Assembly: GCA_964486625.1 (NCBI GenBank) | Contig: CAZANW010000068.1 | Coordinates: forward strand, 1-9,888 | Length of the DNA: 9,888 nt | Direction: 5' to 3' | From: JAWCQZ01 sp964486625 | GTDB taxonomy: Archaea; Halobacteriota; Syntropharchaeia; JACQPP01 | Program-made: the position numbers and the translations under genes | The notes under the pieces: model-generated | The model's database searches: none | Told to the model about the DNA's origin: nothing | The model's input: the letters and a program-made list of their open reading frames with translations, nothing else | In this document: positions 1 to 6,225 of the stretch, one piece after another | Layout of the letters: each line of letters opens with the position of its first letter | Numbering within the stretch: position 1 is the first letter of the stretch

Positions 1-2365
1 GGGTGGCGCCGGAGAGGGAGACGAGGTAGCAGAGGCGCTGGACCGTGCCCGCGACGCTCAGGGTCCCGGTGCACTCCTTGTATCCCGCCAGGCTCACGGT
101 GACCGAGCGGTTGCCGTACCGGACCCCCTGGATGCGGACCGGGGTGGTTCCCGCGTCGGCGCCGTCGAGGGTGACCTTCGCTCCGGATGGGACCGAGTCG
201 AGGTCGAGGGTGGGGAGGGGATAGAAATAGAGGGTCCCGGTCGTCGTGCCTCCGGGCCCGGGGGGGTTGTTGGCGACCAGGACGGCCCCGTCGTCGGCCA
301 CCGCCACGCCGCCCGGGTCGGAGACGTCCGCATCCCATAGCTTGCTCCCGTCGTCGGCGTAGAGCCACACCTTCCCGATTTGCTTCGAGGCCGCGGCCGC
401 GAACTTCCCGTTGGAGGAGAGGGAAACCGAACTCACTTGGGCGTTCAACTTGGCATCGACGACGTCCTTCCCGCCTCGCGCCCAGATGAACTCCTGGGTA
501 TCCTTGGTCCCCGCGACGAAGGCGTCCTTGCCCACGGCCCAGGAGAGAACGCTCTCGGCCCGCCGCTTCCAGAGGGGAGGGAGGGTGTTGTTCGGGTAAA
601 CCGTCCCCGTGTCGAAGAGGCGGACCTCCCCCCCGGTCTTCACCGCCAGCTTCCCGTCGGGGGTGAACCGCAAATCGCTGACAGGGAAGAGCATCGGGTC
701 GGTCCAAAAGCCCTGCTGGTCAACCTTGGCAACCCGGGTGGCGTCGCTGTAGAGCTCCAGGGTCGTGTTCCCGTATCCTGCGACCAGGGTCTTGCCGTCC
801 GGGCTCAGGTCCACCACCGAGGCGCTCGACAGGCTGGTGTTGACGGTGATGTTGTCCCGGGTCCGGGGCTGGCGGCTGGCATCCAGCCACCAGGCGGTGG
901 TCCCCGCGGCCGTGACGTTCACGAAGGAGCTGCCGTCGGCGGCGGCCAGGAGGGCCCAGGGACCGCACCTTCCGTCGGAGGAGACGTTGTTCCAGACGAG
1001 GGTGCCCGACCCCGAGAAGAGGGCGTCCACCTGGACGCCGGGGGTCGAGGAGTCGCAGCCGCTGACCCGGAATTGCTGGCTGTCGGAGGTGAACTCCATG
1101 CGGAGAATCTTGAGGGTGGAGATGCTGGACCAGATGGTGGAGTTGGAGTTCTGGGTGTTCCCGGACCGGTCGAGGAAGAAGAGCCCCTTCGGGGAGGCCA
1201 TTGCGAGGCGCTGGCCGTCGGGGGAGATGGCCACCCGGGTGATGTCGGACGCGGCCCCCTGGATGGTCCGGTGGAGCTTATTCCAGGCCGCCGAGACGGA
1301 ACCGGGGACGTAGAGCACGGTCCGCGCGGGGGTCCCCACCGGCTGGTCGAGCAGTTCGCTCTCCATCCGGGGCGTCGGCGTGGGCGCCGGCGTGGCGGCG
1401 GGGGTCGGCGTCGCGGCCGCGGCCCCCTCCGGCTTCGCCTCGGCCGCGTTGGTCCTGTAGAGGTGGAGGACGGACTCCCGGCTTCCGACGGCGGCGAAAT
1501 AGCCCCCGTCCGAGAGGCCCACGCCGGTGAAAGTCTCGTCTGCCTTCTTGAACCTCCAGAGGAACTCCCCCTTGGAATTGTAGAGGGAGGCGTCGCCCGC
1601 CTGGGCCGCCGCGAGGACGAGGGAGCCGTCGGCGGTGGTGGCGATGGCCCGGGCCGGGCTCCCCAGATTGGCCGGGAACTGGACCTTCCCGTCGTAGGCG
1701 AGGACGACCACCTTCTCGTCGGTGGCCACCGCCAGGGTGGAGGAGGAGATATCGACCGCGTTCACTGGCGCGCCCGCGTTCGTTTCGAGAAGAGTGTTGC
1801 CGCTCTTGTCGAGCAGGAGGACCTTGCCGGATGGGAGCCCCACGACCGTCCTGTCGCCCGTGGTTGCCACCCCCCGCGGGACCTCGCCGACGGAGACCCT
1901 GGCGAGTTGGTTGCCGGAGCCGTCGAAGAGATAGACGTATTTGTCATCGGCGCCCGCCGCTACGACATGCGCGGCCCGGTCCATCCCCACGCCGGTCACC
2001 GTGCCCCCCAGGGGCATCTCCTTCAGGGTCCTCCCCGCGTTGTCGATGAGATAGACCGAGGAGCCCGTGCCCGCGGCCACCTTGATGCCGTCGGAAGCGA
2101 TGCGGACCGCGGGCGAGAGGTAGGCGGGCTGCTGGAGTTTCTTGCCGCCGGCGTCGGTGAAGGTCAGGAGCCCGTCCGAGGTGGCGATGATGGTCCGCCC
2201 CGAGGAGGTGATGTCCACGTCGAGGACCCGGCCCTTGAGGTCGGCCTGGGACCACTCCTCCTTCGGCTCGGCGGCGAGGGCGGCGGGGACCGCGGAGAGG
2301 AGGAGGCAAGCGAGGGCGATGCCCACGAGCCCGCGCCTCCGCTCTCCGTCCCTCTGGCCGCCCAT
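1..2365 (-). CDS. Secreted beta-propeller surface protein with C-terminal PEGA domain (3' end cut by window edge)
   Basis: The minus frame from the ATG at 2365 stays open to the window edge (788 codons seen). Residues 1-32 look like a Sec signal peptide: an Arg-rich start, a hydrophobic core at about 13-28, then an Ala-Leu-Ala cleavage region. Residues 35-310 are WD40/PQQ-like blades of about 40 residues, with repeated strands ending in VYLFDGSG, VLLLDKSG and similar. A Thr/Pro/Ala linker spans about 311-333. Residues 334-718 form a second propeller-like domain with blade motifs such as ISPDGQRLA and LSPDGKTLVAG. From about 719 there is a PEGA domain (VPSGAKVTLDG, then TTPVRI and VTVSLAGY). 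I count eight N-x-S/T sequons, all after the linker. The protein is probably extracellular; a cell-wall or membrane anchor may lie beyond the window. PEGA domains are typical of surface proteins. The ligand is unknown. Fold and location are well supported, the specific function is not. Confidence 0.85.
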   Translation of the reverse strand, partial: MGGQRDGERRRGLVGIALACLLLSAVPAALAAEPKEEWSQADLKGRVLDVDITSSGRTIIATSDGLLTFTDAGGKKLQQPAYLSPAVRIASDGIKVAAGTGSSVYLIDNAGRTLKEMPLGGTVTGVGMDRAAHVVAAGADDKYVYLFDGSGNQLARVSVGEVPRGVATTGDRTVVGLPSGKVLLLDKSGNTLLETNAGAPVNAVDISSSTLAVATDEKVVVLAYDGKVQFPANLGSPARAIATTADGSLVLAAAQAGDASLYNSKGEFLWRFKKADETFTGVGLSDGGYFAAVGSRESVLHLYRTNAAEAKPEGAAAATPTPAATPAPTPTPRMESELLDQPVGTPARTVLYVPGSVSAAWNKLHRTIQGAASDITRVAISPDGQRLAMASPKGLFFLDRSGNTQNSNSTIWSSISTLKILRMEFTSDSQQFRVSGCDSSTPGVQVDALFSGSGTLVWNNVSSDGRCGPWALLAAADGSSFVNVTAAGTTAWWLDASRQPRTRDNITVNTSLSSASVVDLSPDGKTLVAGYGNTTLELYSDATRVAKVDQQGFWTDPMLFPVSDLRFTPDGKLAVKTGGEVRLFDTGTVYPNNTLPPLWKRRAESVLSWAVGKDAFVAGTKDTQEFIWARGGKDVVDAKLNAQVSSVSLSSNGKFAAAASKQIGKVWLYADDGSKLWDADVSDPGGVAVADDGAVLVANNPPGPGGTTTGTLYFYPLPTLDLDSVPSGAKVTLDGADAGTTPVRIQGVRYGNRSVTVSLAGYKECTGTLSVAGTVQRLCYLVSLSGAT

Positions 2366-2383
2366 GGGACGAGGACGCCCTGG

Positions 2384-2393
2384 AATATAAAAG
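2384..2393 (-). promoter_or_regulatory. TATA box and BRE of the PEGA-propeller gene
   Basis: On the minus strand the sequence reads CTTTTATATT, preceded by CCAAA, a BRE-like purine stretch. The centre is about 23 nt from the ATG at 2365. Archaeal transcription starts about 25 nt downstream of the box, so the mRNA should begin at or next to the start codon (leaderless). No Shine-Dalgarno sequence is seen. Confidence 0.65.
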
Positions 2394-2464
2394 AGTTTGG
2401 TCGGAGAGTCGCCCGCCGAAACCGCCCGGAGGAAAAAATGGAGCGACTCATGGCGGTTTTACAC

Positions 2465-2484
2465 TTTCACCGAAATCGGTGGGG
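2465..2484 (+). promoter_or_regulatory. Dyad plus G run upstream of cdc6; possible Orc1/Cdc6 origin recognition box
   Basis: CACCGA (2468-2473), a two-base AA spacer and TCGGTG (2476-2481) form a perfect 6-bp inverted repeat. It runs directly into GGGG (2481-2484) and is preceded by TTT. Archaeal origin recognition boxes have a short dyad around a GAAA-containing core with a G string on one side, and commonly lie beside the cdc6 gene. This element has that arrangement and position but matches the published consensus only partly. No second copy was found in the gap, so it could instead be an operator for one of the divergent promoters. Confidence 0.35.
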
Positions 2485-2502
2485 ACTCTCTTCAGCGACC
2501 CA

Positions 2503-2527
2503 CGGAAACCTTTTTACCGGTTTTCCG
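2503..2527 (+). promoter_or_regulatory. cdc6 promoter: TATA-like box inside a quasi-palindrome
   Basis: TTTTTA (2511-2516) follows the BRE-like GGAAACC. It lies about 32 nt upstream of the cdc6 ATG, which predicts a start site near 2540 and a leader of about 6 nt. The flanks CGGAAACC (2503-2510) and GGTTTTCCG (2519-2527) are inverted copies differing by one extra T, so the box sits in an imperfect palindrome. A factor bound there would block the promoter, which would allow autoregulation by Cdc6. GGAAAC also occurs in the core of known origin recognition boxes. Confidence 0.45.
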
Positions 2528-2545
2528 AGGAGTGACCGCGCGACG

Positions 2546-3889
2546 ATGAGTGGAGGCCTCTTCGATGCAACTCCGCCGGCCCACCCGCTCTTCGTCCGGA
2601 GGGAACTCCTGCGTCCGAGCCACATCCCGTCCCACCTGCCCCACCGGGAGGAGCAGATTCACCAGATTGCGTCCGCCCTCCGGGACAGCGCGGCCCGGGG
2701 CGAGCCGACCAACGTCCTCGCCTACGGGAAGCCGGGGACCGGGAAGACCGCGGTGGCCCTCCACGTGCTCCGGAACCTGCCCTCCGCGTCCCCCGCGGCG
2801 CCGGGGGGCCGCCGGTGCGTCCCCACCTACATCAACTGCCAGCAGGTCTCGACCCCCTACTCCATCTACGCCAGCCTGGCCCGGGTCCTGGGGGCCCAGG
2901 TCCCCCCCACGGGGCTCTCGGTGGAGCGGGTCTTCCAGAAGTTCCGGTCCGCCCTGGATTCCGAGGCCCGGTGCCTGGTGGCCGTCCTGGACGAGGTGGA
3001 CATGGTGGCGGACCGGGACGGGGGCGTCCTCTACAACCTGAGCCGCCTGAACGGCGACCTGGAGCGGAGCGCGGTTGCCATCGTGGGCATCTCCAACGAC
3101 GTGAACTTCACCCGCGGGCTCGACGCCCGGGTCCGCTCCTCCCTGGGAGAGATTCCCGTGGTCTTCCCCCCCTACGACGCCCGCCAATTGTTCGACATCC
3201 TCATGGCCCGCTCCCGGGAGGGGCTTGCGCCCGGGGCCGTGGACGAGGGGGCGGTTCGCCTCTGCGCCGCCGTGGCCGCCAGCGAGAGCGGCGACGCCCG
3301 GTGGGCCCTGGACCTGCTCCGGGTCACGGTGGAGATGGCCGAGGAGGAGGGGGCGGAGCGGGCCGCCGAGGCCCACGTCCGGTCGGCCCAGGTCCGGCTG
3401 AAGCGGGACTGCCTCGCCGAGGTCGTCCGGAGCCTCCCGCCCCACGCCCGCATCTTCCTCCTGGCCCAGGTGGAGCGCAACGGGAGCCACGTCATCACCA
3501 CCGGGACCGCCCTCGAACTCTACGAGAAGTTCTGCCGCCGGCAGGGGATGGAGCCGGTGGGGCTCCGGTCGGTCCAGGACTACATCGGGCAGCTCGACCT
3601 GCTGGGGGTCATTCGGGCCCCCGTGGTCCACGGCCGGACCGGGGGCCGGACGCGGGAAATCCGGCTGAACGTTTCCTCCTACGAACTGCGGAAGATTCTC
3701 CTCGAAGACGGCGACCTCCGGGAATTCCTGGTGGGGCAGCCGCGGTTCCAGGCGAGGCTGCCGGTCGCTGTGGGGGAAGGGGGAGCCATGGCGCCCCCTC
3801 TCCTTCGTCCACAGGTCCCACCAATCACCTCCGGCACAGAGATGGCAATTCACGCCAGAAGAGGCGGCGAGATACCCGGCCGCGGATAG
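2546..3889 (+). CDS. cdc6: Orc1/Cdc6 family replication initiator (AAA+ ATPase)
   Basis: This protein of 447 residues binds origin DNA and loads the MCM helicase. The N-terminal LPHREEQI segment (31-38) is typical of the family. Walker A is GKPGTGKT (61-68), Walker B ends in DEVD (149-152), sensor 1 is GISND with N184, arginines in DARVRSSL (193-200) lie in the arginine-finger region, and sensor 2 is GDARWALD with R252. A C-terminal winged-helix domain covers about 290-396. The ATG at 2546 gives the expected N-terminus; the frame is open far upstream, but only as the antisense of the PEGA gene. The last 50 or so residues (398-447), rich in Pro, Gly and Arg, extend past the normal end of the winged helix and look like read-through of former intergenic DNA. 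It is divergent from the PEGA gene and convergent with the cis-prenyltransferase gene. Confidence 0.95.
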   Translation: MSGGLFDATPPAHPLFVRRELLRPSHIPSHLPHREEQIHQIASALRDSAARGEPTNVLAYGKPGTGKTAVALHVLRNLPSASPAAPGGRRCVPTYINCQQVSTPYSIYASLARVLGAQVPPTGLSVERVFQKFRSALDSEARCLVAVLDEVDMVADRDGGVLYNLSRLNGDLERSAVAIVGISNDVNFTRGLDARVRSSLGEIPVVFPPYDARQLFDILMARSREGLAPGAVDEGAVRLCAAVAASESGDARWALDLLRVTVEMAEEEGAERAAEAHVRSAQVRLKRDCLAEVVRSLPPHARIFLLAQVERNGSHVITTGTALELYEKFCRRQGMEPVGLRSVQDYIGQLDLLGVIRAPVVHGRTGGRTREIRLNVSSYELRKILLEDGDLREFLVGQPRFQARLPVAVGEGGAMAPPLLRPQVPPITSGTEMAIHARRGGEIPGRG

Positions 3890-3949
3890 ACCGGGGCCAT
3901 CGCCGGCCATATCACTTCTCTGTCGCCGCATCGCGCAGCTATGAGGCGA

Positions 3950-3968
3950 GGCGCACCGCAGGTGCGCC
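3950..3968. terminator. GC-rich hairpin between convergent genes
   Basis: GGCGCACC (3950-3957), the loop GCA and GGTGCGCC (3961-3968) make a perfect 8-bp stem 61 nt after the cdc6 stop. There is no T tract on either side, and archaeal termination depends mainly on T runs, so the terminator role is tentative. It could act on transcripts from both directions. Confidence 0.4.
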
Positions 3969-3981
3969 CCGACTCTTCTAC

Positions 3982-4008
3982 GCCCGCGGCGAGGAGCGAG
4001 CCGCGGGC
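3982..4008 (-). terminator. GC-rich hairpin directly after the cis-prenyltransferase stop codon
   Basis: GCCCGCGGC (3982-3990) pairs perfectly with GCCGCGGGC (4000-4008) across a 9-nt loop. On the minus strand the stem begins immediately after the TAA at 4011-4009, so the mRNA 3' end would fold into a 9-bp stem. No U run follows. It may terminate transcription or protect the 3' end. Confidence 0.45.
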
Positions 4009-4614
4009 TTATTTCCCGAACCGCCGCTTTCGGCTCTGGTAGTCCCGAATCGTCCTGAGCAGGTCCATCCGCCGGAAGGCGCGCCACGGGACCTCGGTGA
4101 AGTAGAGTTCGCTGTAGATGGATTGCCAGATGAGGAAGTCGGAAAGGCGGCCGCCGCCCCGGATGATGAGGTCGGGCTCCCGGCGGACCCTCAGGTGGGC
4201 CTCCACCGTCCGGTCGTCAATCTGGTCGGGCTTGAGTTCCCCCGCCTTCACCCGCCGCAGGATGGCCCGGATGGCGAGGAGCAACTCCTCCCGCCCCCCG
4301 AGGCCGAGGACGAGGGTGACGCGGGGCTCCCCCGTGCCTCCGGAGCGCTCGCCCTCCCGCGTCAGGAGTTGCCAGGAGAGCCCGTCGAGGCCCCGGACCA
4401 GGGGTTCCTCGATGGAGGGGACCGCCCCGGAGACCGACACGATGGGGTGGACCCCCAGGCCCGCGCACCATCCGACGAGGGAGCGGAGGACCTCCACCCC
4501 CCGGTCGTCGAGTTCCCGGGCCTCGGTCACGAGGAGGAGGTTCCGGGGCATGGGGCCCCGGGAGATTTCCCGCTCGACGCGCCGTTCGTAAAGGCGGGTG
4601 AGGAAGCGCCGCAT
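4009..4614 (-). CDS. Degenerate cis-prenyltransferase (UppS/DHDDS-like), catalytic motifs lost
   Basis: This 201-residue protein is clearly homologous to cis-prenyltransferases, which build polyprenyl diphosphate from isopentenyl diphosphate for the glycan carrier lipid. The N-terminus LYERRVEREI...GPMPRNLLL (8-28) matches archaeal members. The C-terminus carries EPDLIIRGGGRLSDF (146-160), then WQSIYSELYFTEVPW, then RKRRFG, the isopentenyl-diphosphate site with R152, R156 and S158. The catalytic MDGNxRW motif is replaced by TEARELD (30-36), the SxENWxRP allylic-site motif by GAVPSIEEP, and one residue is missing from the RTGGExR stretch. The protein is about 50 residues shorter than a typical enzyme, yet the frame is intact. 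It may be a non-catalytic partner subunit, analogous to Nus1/NgBR, or have a new role. A GGAGGGGAG Shine-Dalgarno lies 5 nt before the ATG. Confidence 0.8.
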   Translation of the reverse strand: MRRFLTRLYERRVEREISRGPMPRNLLLVTEARELDDRGVEVLRSLVGWCAGLGVHPIVSVSGAVPSIEEPLVRGLDGLSWQLLTREGERSGGTGEPRVTLVLGLGGREELLLAIRAILRRVKAGELKPDQIDDRTVEAHLRVRREPDLIIRGGGRLSDFLIWQSIYSELYFTEVPWRAFRRMDLLRTIRDYQSRKRRFGK

Positions 4615-4619
4615 GGGCT

Positions 4620-4628
4620 CTCCCCTCC
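4620..4628 (-). promoter_or_regulatory. Ribosome binding site of the cis-prenyltransferase homologue
   Basis: GGAGGGGAG on the minus strand lies 5 nt before the ATG at 4614 and supports that start. It implies a leadered mRNA, unlike most neighbours. A weak TATA-like GTTTTTGG sits about 29 nt upstream of the ATG (near 4640-4648). Confidence 0.5.
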
Positions 4629-4682
4629 GCCGGGGCGCCCAAAAACGCTTCCCAACATTTCACACGGATTCCTCCGGGACAA

Positions 4683-4690
4683 AGTATATG
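4683..4690 (+). promoter_or_regulatory. TATA box of the small double-CxxC gene
   Basis: AGTATATG is centred about 31 nt before the ATG at 4717, preceded by GGGACA. The predicted start site is near 4711, leaving a very short leader. Confidence 0.5.
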
Positions 4691-4716
4691 TGCGGACCCC
4701 GGCCCTACCGCAGACC

Positions 4717-4944
4717 ATGCGGTGCGAAATCTGCGGCCGGTCCCGGAAGGTCCGGTTCTTCGACCTCGCCGAGAAGACCCGCTTCCTGAACCACGCCCTC
4801 CACCACATGCTGACCCTCTGCCAGGGGTGCGCCGAATCAGTCCAGGGTCTCGCCGGGCAGAGCGAGGGGCTCTACGCCCTGGCGGAGATGGACATGGACA
4901 TTCCCGTCCCGCCCGCGGGCTTCCCCTGGGCGCGTCCTGCGTAA
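4717..4944 (+). CDS. Small zinc-ribbon-like protein with two CxxC pairs
   Basis: This 75-residue protein opens with MRCEICG. CxxC pairs at C3/C6 and C35/C38 would together hold one zinc ion. Between them is a basic, aromatic stretch with several His residues (H26, H29, H30). The C-terminus is Pro-rich and lacks further cysteines. I do not recognise a named family. The size, paired knuckles and basic middle resemble small archaeal zinc proteins that bind nucleic acids or partner proteins. It has its own promoter, is divergent from the cis-prenyltransferase homologue, and ends 44 nt before the reductase gene. The clear TATA box and the cysteine pairing suggest a real gene, not a chance frame. 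Confidence 0.7.
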   Translation: MRCEICGRSRKVRFFDLAEKTRFLNHALHHMLTLCQGCAESVQGLAGQSEGLYALAEMDMDIPVPPAGFPWARPA

Positions 4945-4950
4945 ATCGCG

Positions 4951-4964
4951 GAAAACCGTTTTAA
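4951..4964 (+). promoter_or_regulatory. BRE/TATA promoter of the geranylgeranyl reductase gene
   Basis: The BRE-like GAAAACC (4951-4957) abuts GTTTTAA (4958-4964). The box centre lies about 27 nt before the GTG at 4989, which predicts a leaderless transcript and supports that start. AAAAC-C-GTTTT is itself a small inverted repeat. Confidence 0.6.
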
Positions 4965-4988
4965 CGCCGTTCCGGCAGACCGGGCACC

Positions 4989-6194
4989 GTGGCCGCCGAT
5001 TTCGATGTCGTCGTCGTCGGGGCGGGCCCCGCGGGCTCCGCGGCCGCCCGGGCCGCCGCGCGGGAAGGGGCCCGGACCCTCCTCCTGGAGGAGCACCCCC
5101 GGGTCGGGCTCCCGGCCCACTGCTCGGGGCTCCTGAGCGCGACCGGCATGAAGGAGGCGGACCTGCCCCGCTACAAGGCCCGGCGCACCTACCGCTCGGT
5201 CTTCGTCCAGGGCCCCGGGGGGGCCTCCGTGGAGGCCCGCTCCGTGGTCCCCAAGGCCTACACCGTGGACCGCCCCACCTTCGACTCCGCCCTCGCCGCA
5301 GCCGCGGAGGACGCCGGAGCCGAGGTGTGGACCTCCGCGCAGGCGCTCTCCTGTTCCATCTCCAACGGGTCGGAAACGCCCCGGGCGGTCCTGGAGGTCC
5401 GCCGCGGCGGGGAACGGAGGAGGCTCTCCGCCGGGGCTGCGGTCATCTGCGACGGCCTCAAGTCGCTGCTCGGCCGCCAGGTGGGGCTCCGCCCCCCGCG
5501 GCTCGCCCTCCCCGCCGCGCAGGTGGAGGGGCCCTACGAGCCGGTGAACGGGGACGGGGTCGAACTTTATCTCGGCCGCGGCGTCGCCCCCGGCTTCTTC
5601 GGGTGGGCGATTCCGCTCGATGACGGGACCGCGCGCGTCGGCCTCGCGGCCACCGGCGAGCCCAAGGCCCACCTCGACCGCTTCCTGAAGCGCCACCCCG
5701 AGGTCTCGAAGCGGTTCAAAGGCCCGGTCTGCAGCGGGTTCACCTACGGCATCCCCCTCGGGTTCCCGCCGGCGACCGTGAACGGTCCCGTGGCCGTCGC
5801 GGGAAACGCTGCGGGGCAGGTCAAGCCGACCTCGGGAGGCGGCATCTACCTCGGGATGGCGTGCGGCGCCATTGCGGGCCGGGCGGCGGCGAGGGCGGCC
5901 CGGGCCGGGGACCCCTCCCTGTTCCAAGAGTATGAGAGGGGCTGGCGCCGGAGGTTCGCCCCGGAACTCCGGCTCGGCATGGCCCTCCACGAACTCCTCG
6001 GGCGGCTCCCCAACGAGGGGCTCGACCTCTTCGTCAAAGCGCTCGACAACGAGGAGAGTCGGCGGCTGATTGCGGAGCACGGGGACATCGACTTCCCGTC
6101 GAAACTGGTGGAGGAGTTGCTGTCGCGGCCCCACCTGCGGGGGGCGCTGGAGGGGCTCTTGCGGGCCCCTGCGGCTGCCGCTTCCGCGCGCTAA
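4989..6194 (+). CDS. Geranylgeranyl reductase-family FAD-dependent oxidoreductase
   Basis: Members of this family saturate isoprenoid double bonds of archaeal ether lipids, or of polyprenols and quinones, using FAD at the membrane. The 401-residue protein shows the N-terminal Rossmann FAD motif VVVVGAGPAGSAAA (about 7-20), followed by E34/E35 where ribose is bound. The PAHCSG motif (42-47) is the family's conserved active-site cysteine segment. DRPTFD comes near residue 95, then GWAIPLDDGTARVGLA near 205-220, and the second FAD motif GNAAGQVKPTSGGG near 272-285. The C-terminal helical part lacks the extra cysteines of some relatives. The start is GTG, chosen because the FAD motif begins a few residues later and a TATA box fits. 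It may serve general lipid saturation or dolichol saturation; the nearby cis-prenyltransferase homologue favours looking at the latter. Confidence 0.88.
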   Translation: MAADFDVVVVGAGPAGSAAARAAAREGARTLLLEEHPRVGLPAHCSGLLSATGMKEADLPRYKARRTYRSVFVQGPGGASVEARSVVPKAYTVDRPTFDSALAAAAEDAGAEVWTSAQALSCSISNGSETPRAVLEVRRGGERRRLSAGAAVICDGLKSLLGRQVGLRPPRLALPAAQVEGPYEPVNGDGVELYLGRGVAPGFFGWAIPLDDGTARVGLAATGEPKAHLDRFLKRHPEVSKRFKGPVCSGFTYGIPLGFPPATVNGPVAVAGNAAGQVKPTSGGGIYLGMACGAIAGRAAARAARAGDPSLFQEYERGWRRRFAPELRLGMALHELLGRLPNEGLDLFVKALDNEESRRLIAEHGDIDFPSKLVEELLSRPHLRGALEGLLRAPAAAASAR

Positions 6195-6203
6195 ACATTT
6201 TCC
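6193..6203 (+). promoter_or_regulatory. Possible TATA-like promoter of aIF2gamma overlapping the upstream stop codon
   Basis: AAACATTTTCC begins inside the TAA of the reductase gene. The T run is centred about 26 nt before the ATG at 6226, the distance expected for a leaderless start. GGAAGGGG (6218-6225) touches the ATG and is too close to be an ordinary Shine-Dalgarno. Co-transcription with the reductase remains possible. Confidence 0.35.
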
Positions 6204-6225
6204 ATCGCAGGGGTATTGGAAGGGG

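Noticed and set aside
2295..2320. Lipoprotein signal (lipobox) around Cys20 of the propeller protein
   Set aside because: The residues before the cysteine do not fit a lipobox and the hydrophobic core continues past it; an ordinary signal peptidase site at Ala-Leu-Ala fits better.
380..2545. Long plus-strand open frame leading into cdc6, which would give a protein of over 1100 residues
   Set aside because: It is the antisense of the PEGA-propeller gene. Its translation is low-complexity Gly/Arg/Glu-rich with no domain, and it crosses the divergent promoters; the family N-terminus begins at 2546.
2492..4087. 531-residue minus-strand frame opposite cdc6
   Set aside because: It is a shadow of cdc6 caused by high G+C. 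The translation is Gly/Pro/Asp/His-rich without motifs and overlaps a well-supported gene.
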